NCBI GenBank assembly: GCA_003132205.1 | Contig: PKWY01000027.1 | Span: 1-64,000, forward strand | DNA: 64,000 nucleotides | Source: Acidimicrobiaceae bacterium | GTDB taxonomy: Bacteria > Actinomycetota > Acidimicrobiia > Acidimicrobiales > RAAP-2 | Reading direction: 5' to 3' | Shown: positions 17,040 through 25,124 of the stretch, in pieces | Layout of the letters: the number at the start of each line of letters is the position of its first letter | Numbering within the stretch: position 1 is the first letter of the stretch | Position numbers and translations under genes: made by a program | The notes under the pieces: generated by a model | Database searches by the model: none | What the model was told of the DNA's origin: nothing | The model's input: only the letters and a program-made list of their open reading frames with translations

Positions 17040-17939
17040 GTGGTGAGAGAGTTCGTCGCGGAGCCGTGCACCACTGACGTCTACTTTCTCGGCGAGAGTT
17101 GCCGGTGGGACGAGGTACGCGGCGAACTGTTGTGGGTGGACCTGGACGCCGGCCGGTTCTATCGGGCTACGGCCGACGGCACGCGGGTGGAAATCATTGC
17201 ATCGTATGAAGTCCAAGGAACGTTAACGGCGGTTGCGCCAATGAGGGATCGTGGCGAGGGATGGATAGTCGCGACCGACCAGTCCATCGCGGTCCTTGGA
17301 CAAGATGGTCATCTCCGCGAGCTGGATCGACCAGAGGCTGCTCACGCGTCGCGAGTGCGTATGAATGACGGCGCGGCCGATTTCTGGGGAAGGTTTTGGA
17401 TTGGATCGATGGCCTACGACGCCGAGCCTGGACTTGGGAGCCTGTACCGGCACAGTCACATGACCGGCACCGAAACCATCCTGCGAGGACTCACGATCTC
17501 CAATGGTCTCGGTTGGAGTCCGGACCGGCGCACAATGTATTTCGTGGATAGTGGACCAAGCGTGGTGTACGTCTTTGATGTCGACGATGAGGGCGATGTC
17601 AGTAACCAACGGATACTCATCCAATTTGATCACGAGAGCGAGGGTGATCCCGACGGTTTGTGCGTCGACGCCGAGGGCGCGCTGTGGATCGCCGTCTGGG
17701 GCGGTTACGAGGTGCGCCGATACACACCGAATGGTGAACTCATCGCACGAGTATCGATTCCGACGGGCCAGCCGGCGTGCTGCGCCATTGGTGGCGCCAA
17801 CGGAACGACGCTCTATGTCACGACCGCACGTGAAGACATGTCGACTGAGCAACTTGCTCGAGAGCCCAACGCCGGGCGACTCTTTTGCGTCGATGTGGGA
17901 GTCACCGGTCTGCCGCTCAATACGTTCGGCTCCGCTTAG
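17040..17939 (+). CDS. SMP-30/gluconolactonase-family lactonase
   Basis: A 299-residue six-bladed propeller protein, GTG start at 17040 (a second GTG at 17043). Family signatures: GESCRWDEVRGELLWVD with the metal ligand Glu, RMNDGAADFWGRFWIGSM, ISNGLGWSPDRRTMYFVDSG with the central Asn, and DPDGLCVDAEGALWIAVWGG with the catalytic Asp. These enzymes open aldonolactones with a divalent metal. It closes the gap between the sugar dehydrogenase (SDR at 16163) and the dehydratase (7061), making a full route from free sugar to keto-deoxy acid. Confidence 0.9.
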   Translation: MVREFVAEPCTTDVYFLGESCRWDEVRGELLWVDLDAGRFYRATADGTRVEIIASYEVQGTLTAVAPMRDRGEGWIVATDQSIAVLGQDGHLRELDRPEAAHASRVRMNDGAADFWGRFWIGSMAYDAEPGLGSLYRHSHMTGTETILRGLTISNGLGWSPDRRTMYFVDSGPSVVYVFDVDDEGDVSNQRILIQFDHESEGDPDGLCVDAEGALWIAVWGGYEVRRYTPNGELIARVSIPTGQPACCAIGGANGTTLYVTTAREDMSTEQLAREPNAGRLFCVDVGVTGLPLNTFGSA

Positions 17940-18154
17940 CCCACCATCTCCGCGACGCTTTGTAACGCCTTCCATGTACCGGCAGCTCAATCTCGCGGTA
18001 GGCATCGTTCACGCCCAATAGGTAAATTGAGGTTGCCTGCAGCTGAGATGCGCGGACTCGGTTCATTTGACTTGGAGGTCATGACACTGAGTATGGAAAC
18101 GGAATACCTGAGTCGTTCGCGACTATCTCTGGACGACGCCCACCGGTCGAAGCG

Positions 18155-19255
18155 GTGTCGAATTTCCTCGGCGGCTACGTGCCCGAGGGCAATCATCGTG
18201 AGGCGATGGCGACCAAGCGTCGAATCGACAAGGATGACCTCTTCGCCCTACTACGCGAGTTCGGCGGGTCGATCGCCGGCGCCGTGACGCTGCGTCAGTC
18301 AGATGAGTCGAAGACGTACCGGCCCGACTATGAGCCACTCGATGATCTCGCGTTGAGCACAAAGTTCAGGCAAGCACTCGATGACAGCGATCAGGCCATC
18401 GCGGGCGACAGTCGCTCCACCCTGCCCGGCGATCAACCGAAGGTGCTCGTAGCGCAGGTCGACGGACAGTGGGCGTATCCACATGGCCGGGCCCACTCGA
18501 CGCACATCCTCAAGCCTCAGGTCCCCGCGAGGCCGAACCGTATCTTCGACGAGCACTACAGCCACCTGCTGACGCAGCGTATTGGACTGTCGACCTATGC
18601 GAGTGAACTACGCAGGGCGGGACCCATGACGTACCTCGCCATCGAGCGGTTCGACCGGACGGTGGTCAACGGTCAGGTGCATCTGCACCACCAGGAAGAT
18701 CTCGCCCAGGCGCTGCGTCTCGACTGGCGAGACACGGAGACGAAGTTCCAGGAGCCCGACTGGCCGGGCGACCCTACGCGGGCCACGGTGCGACGCATCG
18801 CCGAGATGCTGGGCTCGATTCCTGGCGGCGACGGCGCGGTGGAGGAGTGGTTGCGCCACCTGACGTTCCATATCGCAATTGGCAACAACGACGCGCACGC
18901 GAAGAACGTTGCCCTCATGCACCTTTCGACTGGCACCGAGCTCGCGCAGGTCTATGACGCGTTACCCAACTTGTTTCAGGCAGATCTGGTGAAGTGGGAT
19001 CTCGCCTTGGCCGTCAATGGGATCTTTGATCATCGAAAACTTTCTGTGGAGAGCATTCTCGAGGAGGCGAATTCGTGGGGCGTGATTGCCGCGAACCGAG
19101 CGTCGACGCTGGTCTCGGCGACACTCGTCGCTCTCGACAGTGCGATCGTGGAGATCACACCGCCCAAAGGAGGGTCGCACGATATGATCGAGTATCTGCA
19201 GTGGAATGTGCGCCGACTCCTCGCTGGTGAAGAGATCGGCGAGCTCAAGTCGTAA
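18155..19255 (+). CDS. HipA-like Ser/Thr kinase toxin, N-terminus apparently frameshifted
   Basis: A 366-residue frame starting at GTG 18155 and beginning with SNFLGGYVPEGNHREAMA, which is the middle of the HipA N-terminal domain rather than its start. HipA kinase landmarks follow: THILKPQ (ATP-binding Lys), AIERFDR, and the catalytic loop IGNNDAHAKNVAL. In another phase just upstream (about 18048-18140) the sequence FDLEVMTLSMETEYLSRSRL looks like the missing HipA N-terminal part, so a frameshift near 18135-18142 is likely. No HipB-type antitoxin with an HTH is seen next to it. It is probably an orphan or decaying toxin at the edge of the mobile debris. Confidence 0.72.
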   Translation: MSNFLGGYVPEGNHREAMATKRRIDKDDLFALLREFGGSIAGAVTLRQSDESKTYRPDYEPLDDLALSTKFRQALDDSDQAIAGDSRSTLPGDQPKVLVAQVDGQWAYPHGRAHSTHILKPQVPARPNRIFDEHYSHLLTQRIGLSTYASELRRAGPMTYLAIERFDRTVVNGQVHLHHQEDLAQALRLDWRDTETKFQEPDWPGDPTRATVRRIAEMLGSIPGGDGAVEEWLRHLTFHIAIGNNDAHAKNVALMHLSTGTELAQVYDALPNLFQADLVKWDLALAVNGIFDHRKLSVESILEEANSWGVIAANRASTLVSATLVALDSAIVEITPPKGGSHDMIEYLQWNVRRLLAGEEIGELKS

Positions 19256-19304
19256 CCTGGACCGTAGAAGCGAGCGGTGTAACCAGATGAAAACAGCAGA
19301 GTGA

Positions 19305-19321
19305 GCGGAGCAAAGCTCCGC
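19305..19321 (+). terminator. hairpin after hipA
   Basis: A perfect 7-bp stem, GCGGAGC (19305-19311) and GCTCCGC (19315-19321) with loop AAA, lies 50 bases after the hipA stop. There is no U-tract, so it could also be a protein site. Confidence 0.35.
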
Positions 19322-19325
19322 GATT

Positions 19326-19346
19326 CATCCCTCAAAACATCCCTCA
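19326..19346. repeat. direct repeat of CATCCCTCA, 12-bp period
   Basis: CATCCCTCA occurs at 19326-19334 and 19338-19346. Closely spaced short direct repeats next to a broken tRNA are what one expects for recombinase arm-type sites of an integrated element. No integrase gene remains in the window. Confidence 0.35.
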
Positions 19347-19451
19347 CACAGGTCCGACGGCGCACGACAGAACGGACAAGGAGCGACGCAAAACCCAGTA
19401 AAAATCGACAAAATTGACCATCGACGACCTACGGCGACGGACCGATTCCCA

Positions 19452-19493
19452 TTTACACTCAGCAGGTCGGGGGTTCGAGTCCCTCAGCGCCCA
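19452..19493 (+). pseudogene. 3' fragment of tRNA-Val(TAC), probable attachment site
   Basis: From the anticodon loop onward every tRNA element is the right length: loop TTTACAC with anticodon TAC (19454-19456), 3' anticodon stem TCAGC (19459-19463), five-base variable loop (19464-19468), T-arm GGGGG-TTCGAGT-CCCTC (19469-19485), 3' acceptor strand AGCGCCC and discriminator A (19486-19493). Upstream, nothing pairs with TCAGC and there is no D-arm or 5' acceptor strand. The break exactly in the anticodon loop is the crossover point used by many tyrosine recombinases, so this is best read as an att half-site left by an integrative element. Confidence 0.78.
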
Positions 19494-19614
19494 CGAAATT
19501 CCTCCGGGAGAGAGGGGCCCCACCGCCGAAACGGGCGGAAACCCCCGCGCAGCGACGCCGCCCGGCCGCCGCGCCAGCACGGCCCCCCCCGGAAACCAGG
19601 GAGGCCAGGGAAAG

Positions 19615-20010
19615 GGTTGATGGCAGATACTTTCCGGCGAGTGCGTCGCCGAACGTGTGGACAATCCTTTCGGCAATCGGCGCGAGCTCCTTCGCCCACA
19701 GAGGCAGGGATTCCGCTAACTCGTGGGTGAGAGGTGGCCGAAGCCGGCAATGGCCGTCCTCGGTCTCGACAAATTCCGCCTTGCGGAATGCCCGCCGCTC
19801 CAGCAGGTCGAGCACGTAGGTGTCGACCTTGGGGCGAGTGGGTTCGAGCAGGTCAAGAGCGAACGACGACCGGCCTCTCATGTCGGCGTGCACGAGACCG
19901 AGGCCCGGGTCCAAGCCGACTACCTGCCAGGCGAGAATGGCCTCGACTTGGAGCAGGGCATAGAGGGGACTGCTTGCGACTTGTAACCACTTTGAATCGT
20001 TTCCGTTGTC
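19615..20010 (-). pseudogene. Cas1-like gene fragment A (catalytic C-terminal domain only)
   Basis: Reading leftward, the frame gives YALLQVEAILAWQVVGLDP, LGLVHADMRGRSSFALDLLE and PTRPKVDTYVLDLLE, then CRLRPPLTHELAESLPLW. These are hallmark Cas1 segments: the GLDPGLG..H turn with the metal-binding His and the DL.E..RP helix with the acidic metal ligands. The N-terminal beta domain and the catalytic Glu upstream of it are missing (a stop precedes about 20010). On the other side homology ends near 19615, about 120 bases from the tRNA-Val fragment. It is a remnant, similar in sequence to fragment B at 20358-21409. No cas2 or repeat array is nearby. Confidence 0.72.
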
Positions 20011-20128
20011 ATGAGATCACGTCCCCTCTGCAATGGTGTGGCGATTGGCCGACCCGCTCATAACTGATGCCCTGATAGACCGCCGGTTGAGTGTCAAGAC
20101 TTGGGCGGGCTCGTTTCCAACTTGGCAC

Positions 20129-20338
20129 CTATCTGTGTCGGGGCAGGATTCCCTGGAAGCGGTTGCCGGCAGTGCGAGTGAGTCGTGCGGACTCCAGCCT
20201 GCAGCGGGGGCATTTCCTCCGAATCCTTGAGGTAGGTCCCTTGACTGGTTTCCCGCACACCGTCCACGCGGTCTCGACTGGGTCTCGATAATGGACCTTG
20301 TCGTCTGACAGGGATTCAACCTTCACAAGCCGCGCCAT
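20129..20338 (-). CDS. possible small zinc-ribbon-like protein
   Basis: A 69-residue basic frame between the two Cas1 fragments, ATG at 20338 with GAGAGG about 14 bases upstream. It contains WTVCGKPVKG and KCPRCRLESARL, so three cysteines in a pattern that resembles half of a zinc ribbon with a possible His ligand (KVHYRD) before it. I do not recognise a family. It could be a real small accessory gene or another decayed piece of the mobile debris around it. Confidence 0.35.
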   Translation of the reverse strand: MARLVKVESLSDDKVHYRDPVETAWTVCGKPVKGPTSRIRRKCPRCRLESARLTRTAGNRFQGILPRHR

Positions 20339-20357
20339 AGCCGCAGACTAATGCCTC

Positions 20358-21409
20358 TCAAGATTGAAGAGTGGACTTCCTCGCTTTATTTCTACCGGAG
20401 GCTCCGGAGGGTCTCCCAGTGCCTCTCAGCAGGTACTCTCTCCCCGACCGGATCATCGAGGCAGTCGATTTAGCCACTCCGCATGCCTCCATGATCCGTG
20501 GGAGGGTGACGCCCTGCAACCCCGGGAGTATCGCCCTTAGGTACTCTTCGGGATCACCCTTCTGCCCGGGGTATTCCATCCTCCACTTACTCTCCTCCTT
20601 CCCCTCTGTGCGATTGCCTCACCCCTCCTCTTACGTATGGATAAGTCCTGACCAGGCTGGCTCTCCCAGCACCGAGGGCACCGGATGTGCCTCCCCCGAT
20701 AGAGGGGACCCGCGCACTCCGCGCAACTACGGAGGGTCGAAGGAGTGTTGGTGGAGGGTCTCTGCTCAAGGGTGTCCTCCTTAGTGGAGGCAGCTCACGG
20801 TAGATGGATTCCTTGGCCTTGCGGACCTTCACCGCCTTCCGGCATTCCCGATGGTTGCTACCCGTTAGAGGGGTCGCGGGCACGTACTTGCCCTTGACGA
20901 CCTCGCCGAAGAGGTGGGCTACCTTCTCCACCCAAGGTGCGACTTCCTTCTTCCACTGGCCCATTGAACCAGCCAACACGTGGGTGAGAGGGCCAGGAGA
21001 CGCACTTGGCCATCGGCCGCCTCAACGAACTCACTCTTCTTGAAGGTTCGGCTCGCGAGGAGGTCGAGGATCCACGCCTCCACAAGGGGTCGTACCGGCT
21101 CCATCAGGTCGAGCGCCATTGACGACCTCTTGCGTTGGTCCAAGTGCATGATCCCGAGACCCGGATCGATGCCCATGGCGTGGCACGCCCGGACCGTCTC
21201 CACCTTCACGAGGGCAAAGAGATAGTTGAGAATCGCGTTGACCGGTCGTTCGGCCTTGCGGTTGCCGTTGTTGGATCGCAGCACCGAGCCACGTCCGTCG
21301 TAGCGAAGCCAGTGGTCAGGCACTTGAGAGCTCTCCTTGGCGATGAATCTCGGCACCGCCAAGGAGGACCCACTCCACTCGTTGAAATAGCAGGCCGCCG
21401 CCGAGGCGA
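20358..21409 (-). pseudogene. Cas1-like gene fragment B with C-terminal zinc ribbon and HTH, multiply frameshifted
   Basis: Read leftward from 21409: SAAACYFNEW, VPDHWLRYDGRG, RPVNAILNYLFALVKVE, GIDPGLGIMHLDQRKRSS, MALDLMEPVRPLVEAWIL, all Cas1 catalytic-domain segments with the His and D..E ligands kept. A frameshift near 20990 moves to PLTHVLAGSMGQWKKEV and VAHLFGEVVKGKY. A second shift near 20750 gives a zinc ribbon, CAECAGPL then RHIRCPRC. A third near 20610 gives an HTH-like end, DPEEYLRAILPGLQGV and MEACGVAKSTASMIRSG. The Cas1-ribbon-HTH order looks like a solo Cas1-like family outside CRISPR loci. The N-terminal domain is lost at the junction with the aminotransferase pseudogene at about 21405-21412. 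Confidence 0.72.
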
Positions 21410-22129
21410 ATGCCGTATCGATCACAGAGCATTCGAACATCCCGCGCAAACGAAGGATGTGGGATGTTGGCCCCCGAGGATTGTCCCCCTACAGGTCCCA
21501 TCACGAAGGCGAGTACCCGATCTTCACCGAGGCGGGCAACTGTTTCCTCGAGAGCGGCCAGGCTGTTCGACGCCGCAGCCTGCGTGCTTGGGGCGAAAGG
21601 TGAGTGGCGCGGGGATCTTCTCGGAGTACACCGTCAAATCCCCGCATAGGAATGGGGCAGTGACGTCGCCGTTGAGGTCAATCGTCTGAAGCGTCGCTCC
21701 GTGATAGCCGGGCATGAGGGAAATCACGCGTGAACGCTGGGATTGGCCCGTCGCGACAACGTGCGCTTGTAGGAACTTGAGGGCCATCTCAACGGCCTCG
21801 GAGCCCCCGGGGTGAGGTGCGCACGCTCAAAGCCGGGACCAGGGAGCGACGCCAGGCGGTCGGTGAACATCGCATTCGCGTCGGATCGTGCGCGAATAGG
21901 TGTAGGTGAGGGAGCGACCCTGTTCCAGCATCGCGCCGAGGACCCGTTCGTTACCCTGGCCGAGTGCTGCTAGAAACGGACCCGAACAAGCATCGAGAAG
22001 TCGGTGTCCGTGTTCGTCCATGAGGTGCGTGCCCTACCCAGCGACGATCCTGGGAAGCAGCGACGAACCTTTTCGATCGAAGAAGACGTCCTGAGTGCCG
22101 CCGATGGATGGATAACTGAAATCGCCCAC
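21409..22129 (-). pseudogene. class III aminotransferase pseudogene, 3' truncated
   Basis: Starting from a plausible GTG at 22129 the frame reads DVFFDRKGSSLLPRIVAG, then an in-frame TAG where the family has Glu, then GTHLMDEHGHRLLDACSG, ALGQGNERVL and SLTYTYSRTIRR. A frameshift near 21880 moves the reading to DANAMFTDRLASLPGPGFE and LTPG, another to SEAVEMALKFLQAHVV and YHGATLQTIDLNGD, then PVGGQSSGANIPH and MLCDRYGI, where homology stops abruptly at about 21411. The PLP-lysine half of the enzyme is gone. It is a dead gene on the same strand as the enzyme cluster to its right and may once have belonged to it. Confidence 0.78.
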
Positions 22130-22387
22130 GTCTCACGTCACCGGCAATCATGTTCCGTGCCCCGGCATCCGTCGGTTACGCGTCGTGAACCGTCCAGAGA
22201 CAGTTCGACCGGGCCAACTCGTCGCACCATGATCAGATTGACCACGCCCATCCGCTCGAAGGATTCCCGTTCTCGTTGGGTGGCTCAAGGTCCACCATTG
22301 CGAAGGGTGCATCACGACGACGAAAACGTCTGCGTCAATTGAACTGGCCCGGAAAGGCGGCGCGACCTTGGAATCAGTTGCTGGGAT

Positions 22388-22999
22388 CTACGACGCCTCG
22401 AGCTCGTAGATGAACTCGGCGGAACTCATTGGCCGGGAGAACATCGGGTAGTCGTAGGCGAGCGCGTTGTCGTGCTCTTCGATCGACGTGGCGGCGACGC
22501 AGTCGTTCAGGGTGATCACCTGGTAGCCGTTCTCGTAGCCCGAACGCATGGTGGACTCGACGCAGCAGTTCGTGAGGAAGCCACCTAGAACGATGGTGTT
22601 GATTCCCTTGCTGCGAAGGATGAAGTCGAGATTCGTGCTAGCGAAGGTGTCCAGGCCTCGCTTGCCCTCGATGACGATGTCGCCCTCCTGAGGGGCCAAC
22701 TCGTCCACAATCGCCGCGCCCCAGGTTCCCTTGACGAACGCGTTGCCGTCCACCACGCCCTTGAGAATGCCGTAGGGATGCGAGCTGATCTCGTTGTATC
22801 CCTCGTGGAACGTAATGGGAGCGTGCATGACGGTCACCCCGGCGCGACGCGCGGCGTCCACCACACCGGCGGTGTTGCTCAGCATGCCGTTCTTGGTCAT
22901 GACCCCTTCGACGGCTCCGTGGAGCGCGCCGCCTTCAGACGTGAAGTCGTTCTGGTACTCAATGAGTACTACCGCTGTTGTCGTTGGGTCAATCGGCAT
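22388..22999 (-). CDS. isochorismatase-like cysteine hydrolase
   Basis: A 203-residue hydrolase. ATG at 22999 follows GAGGAG; a longer frame to 23191 lacks a good start. The fold signatures are TTAVVLIEYQNDF with the catalytic Asp at the expected position (QND), EGKRGLDTF with the Lys, and GFLTNCCVESTMR with the nucleophile Cys and the cis peptide region before it. Such enzymes hydrolyse amides or carbamoyl groups (nicotinamidase, N-carbamoylsarcosine or maleamate type). Last surviving gene of the minus-strand cluster, upstream of the dead aminotransferase. Substrate unknown. Confidence 0.88.
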   Translation of the reverse strand: MPIDPTTTAVVLIEYQNDFTSEGGALHGAVEGVMTKNGMLSNTAGVVDAARRAGVTVMHAPITFHEGYNEISSHPYGILKGVVDGNAFVKGTWGAAIVDELAPQEGDIVIEGKRGLDTFASTNLDFILRSKGINTIVLGGFLTNCCVESTMRSGYENGYQVITLNDCVAATSIEEHDNALAYDYPMFSRPMSSAEFIYELEAS

Positions 23000-23178
23000 C
23001 TTTCGAATCTCCTCGTTGTCATGGAACCGACCGGTCCGCTGGCGCTCACCGGGGTTCGTCCTAGGTAGTGACCATACAACGACCGGGATGCGCAGACCAT
23101 GGAGTCGCCGGAGATCCGAACGGCGGCCTCGATCGGTCCAGGGGAGTTGATCGCGCGACGTGCCTCGCGAGATTGGTG

Positions 23179-24351
23179 CTATTGGGAGCACCCTCGCGCG
23201 TCGACGTCGGCCACCCCGACGACCACGTCGCCTCGAACGAGCCAGATCAAGTCATATCGATCTACGGTTGGGTCGCAATGCGGCGGCACGAGTTCAAGTC
23301 GGTCACCTCGACTCAACGTCACGTGGGGTCCGGTCGTGACAAGTCCGTGCTCGTCACCGAAGAAGTGGTACTGCGACTCTTGCTCGTGTCCGACGACCAG
23401 GGGGCTGCCGGCGTCGGTGGCCATGGCCTTCAATCCAGCGTCGACGGTCACGAAGTCTGGTTGATTCGCCGAGATCACCGTGGTGGCGATCGTCAGGCTC
23501 TGGGCGAACCTTCCCTCCACGTCGTCGCCGAGCGCGTCGCGGTACTCGCGGTCCATGAAGACGTAGCTCCCGGGCTGCAGTTCATTGAGGACGCCAAACT
23601 CGATGTCCAGGCTCGAGGTGCCGGTGCCCCCTCCGGTGCGCAGGCGAACACTGTGGCCGTTCGACTCCAGGGTTTCAATGACGGCCTGGAGACGGTGCGC
23701 GGATTCGCTGGCGACCGATCGGCGTTCGTCGCGCCCGGCGATGTGCTGGAGATGCCCCCCGTAGCCCTGGACACCGGCGAAACGGAGCGAAGCGCTCCGC
23801 CCTATCCGCTCAACGACGCCCAGCGCCTCGTAGGGGCCGACCACGCCCGTGCGCCCGAGCCCTACGTCGACGTCGCAGAGCACCGAAAGGCGGTTACCAG
23901 AGGTCTCAAAGGCAGCCGAGAGCTCATCGACGCCCTGTGGGTGGTCGACGACTACCGTCAGGTCGCAGCGCTCGGCGAGAAGGGACGCTCTCTTGGCCGA
24001 CGCAGCGCCCGCGATGGGCGAGGTGAGAAGGATGGAGATCCGGGGCTCGTAACCGCCGGCGGGCAATCGCTCGACGAGGACCTCCGCCTCGGAGAGTTTG
24101 GCGCACGCAAGTCCGACGGCTCCGCCTTCGAGCTGGCGCCTGGCGACGAAGGCCGATTTGTGCGATTTCACGTGCGGCCGCAGCGCGATGGCGGCGGACG
24201 CCGCCGTGTCAGCCATGCGTGCAAGGTTGGCCGTCAGAAGGTCAATGTCGCAGACGAGTGCAGGGGTGGGGATGAGCTGTAGTGACCCCGGTCGTCCCAG
24301 TTGGTCGATCACGGCTCGGAATGCGGGCCGGCGTGGTTGAACTTCAGTCAT
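23179..24351 (-). CDS. DSD1-family PLP enzyme (D-threonine aldolase / D-serine dehydratase-like)
   Basis: A 390-residue fold-type III PLP enzyme. ATG 24351 is preferred because GAGG lies about 8 bases upstream; the frame continues to 24471 without a better signal. Landmarks: IPTPALVCDIDLL, the PLP-lysine segment LRPHVKSHKS, CAKLSEAEVLVE, DVDVGLGRTGV, QGYGGHLQHI, TGGGTGTSSLD, PGSYVFMD, and the C-terminal metal site EEHG-like DEHGLV with VPPHCDPTV. These enzymes act on D-3-hydroxy amino acids. It lies 180 bases downstream of the flavin-reductase-like gene, on the same strand as its neighbours, so an operon is possible but not tight. Confidence 0.88.
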   Translation of the reverse strand: MTEVQPRRPAFRAVIDQLGRPGSLQLIPTPALVCDIDLLTANLARMADTAASAAIALRPHVKSHKSAFVARRQLEGGAVGLACAKLSEAEVLVERLPAGGYEPRISILLTSPIAGAASAKRASLLAERCDLTVVVDHPQGVDELSAAFETSGNRLSVLCDVDVGLGRTGVVGPYEALGVVERIGRSASLRFAGVQGYGGHLQHIAGRDERRSVASESAHRLQAVIETLESNGHSVRLRTGGGTGTSSLDIEFGVLNELQPGSYVFMDREYRDALGDDVEGRFAQSLTIATTVISANQPDFVTVDAGLKAMATDAGSPLVVGHEQESQYHFFGDEHGLVTTGPHVTLSRGDRLELVPPHCDPTVDRYDLIWLVRGDVVVGVADVDARGCSQ

Positions 24352-24528
24352 CGGCGCATCCTCGTTTCCGATCTCGACAGCACCTGTGACATTGCCACAG
24401 TTGATCGCGTACCGCGTGAGTGTCCGGGCGCCCATCAGCCTCTCAGCGATTCGAGCATTCCTGGGGAGCATTCGTGAACCGTTCTCGACCTGTCGCGGAC
24501 TGAGGACTGAGTGCTTTCAACCATGAAA

Positions 24529-25062
24529 CTACGCCATCTTCGAGTCCAGCACGATGGTCTCGCCGTCCACCACGAAGTTCCCGTACCCATGATGATGAAT
24601 GGTTCTCGGTTGCTTCTGAGCGGGGTCAATCCAGGCTCTGACCACTTCCAGGATGAAGATGTCGTACTTATCCACCATGCTCGTATCCACAACCTTGCAT
24701 TCGAGATTGGCGAAGCACTCGCCAACAAGGGGCGCTGAAACCAGCTCGGCGGGAAGTGGCGTCAGCCCCAAACTCTTGAACTTGTCGATGGCGCGGCCCG
24801 ACGAATTCCCGACCTTCACGACGATGGACGCAAGTTCGACGGCGGGAATGCCAATGACGCACTCCTGGACGGACAACAGCGCCGCAAAGCTGAAGTCCGC
24901 GCTGCTGACGACGCAGGCAACCAGTGCTGGCGCAAAGTCGACCATCATGTGCCACGACATCGTCATGACGTTGGGCCGACCATTCTGTTGCGTGGTCAAG
25001 AGCACCACGGGCCCCGGTTCGAGGAGTTGGTACACGTCGGACAGCGGGAACTGCTTCATCAT
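24529..25062 (-). CDS. flavin reductase-like FMN-binding protein
   Basis: A 177-residue split-barrel flavoprotein. Segments VVLLTTQQNGRPNVMTMSWHM, near the N-terminus, and FVVDGETIVLD near the end, with ECFANLECKVVD in the middle, match the flavin-reductase/DIM6 family that binds FMN and may reduce it for a partner or act as a reductase itself. Start placed at ATG 25062 (a second ATG at 25059); the frame stays open to 25311 but no good ribosome site was seen there. It follows the nitroreductase gene by 62 bases. Confidence 0.82.
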   Translation of the reverse strand: MMKQFPLSDVYQLLEPGPVVLLTTQQNGRPNVMTMSWHMMVDFAPALVACVVSSADFSFAALLSVQECVIGIPAVELASIVVKVGNSSGRAIDKFKSLGLTPLPAELVSAPLVGECFANLECKVVDTSMVDKYDIFILEVVRAWIDPAQKQPRTIHHHGYGNFVVDGETIVLDSKMA

Positions 25063-25124
25063 TGACGCGCCCCGGGAGCCGGCAACCTGAATCCCGCGAT
25101 CGTCTCCGGGCTTCGTTGATCTGG

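Noticed and set aside
19256..21500. CRISPR array next to the Cas1-like fragments
   Set aside because: No regularly spaced 25-40 base repeats were seen on either strand here or elsewhere in the window.
22130..22387. Possible gene between the aminotransferase remnant and the isochorismatase
   Set aside because: No frame gave a recognisable or protein-like sequence; treated as non-coding.
18000..22400. Integrase or transposase gene for the mobile debris
   Set aside because: Both strands were read for tyrosine-recombinase (R..HxxR..Y) and DDE signatures; none was found.
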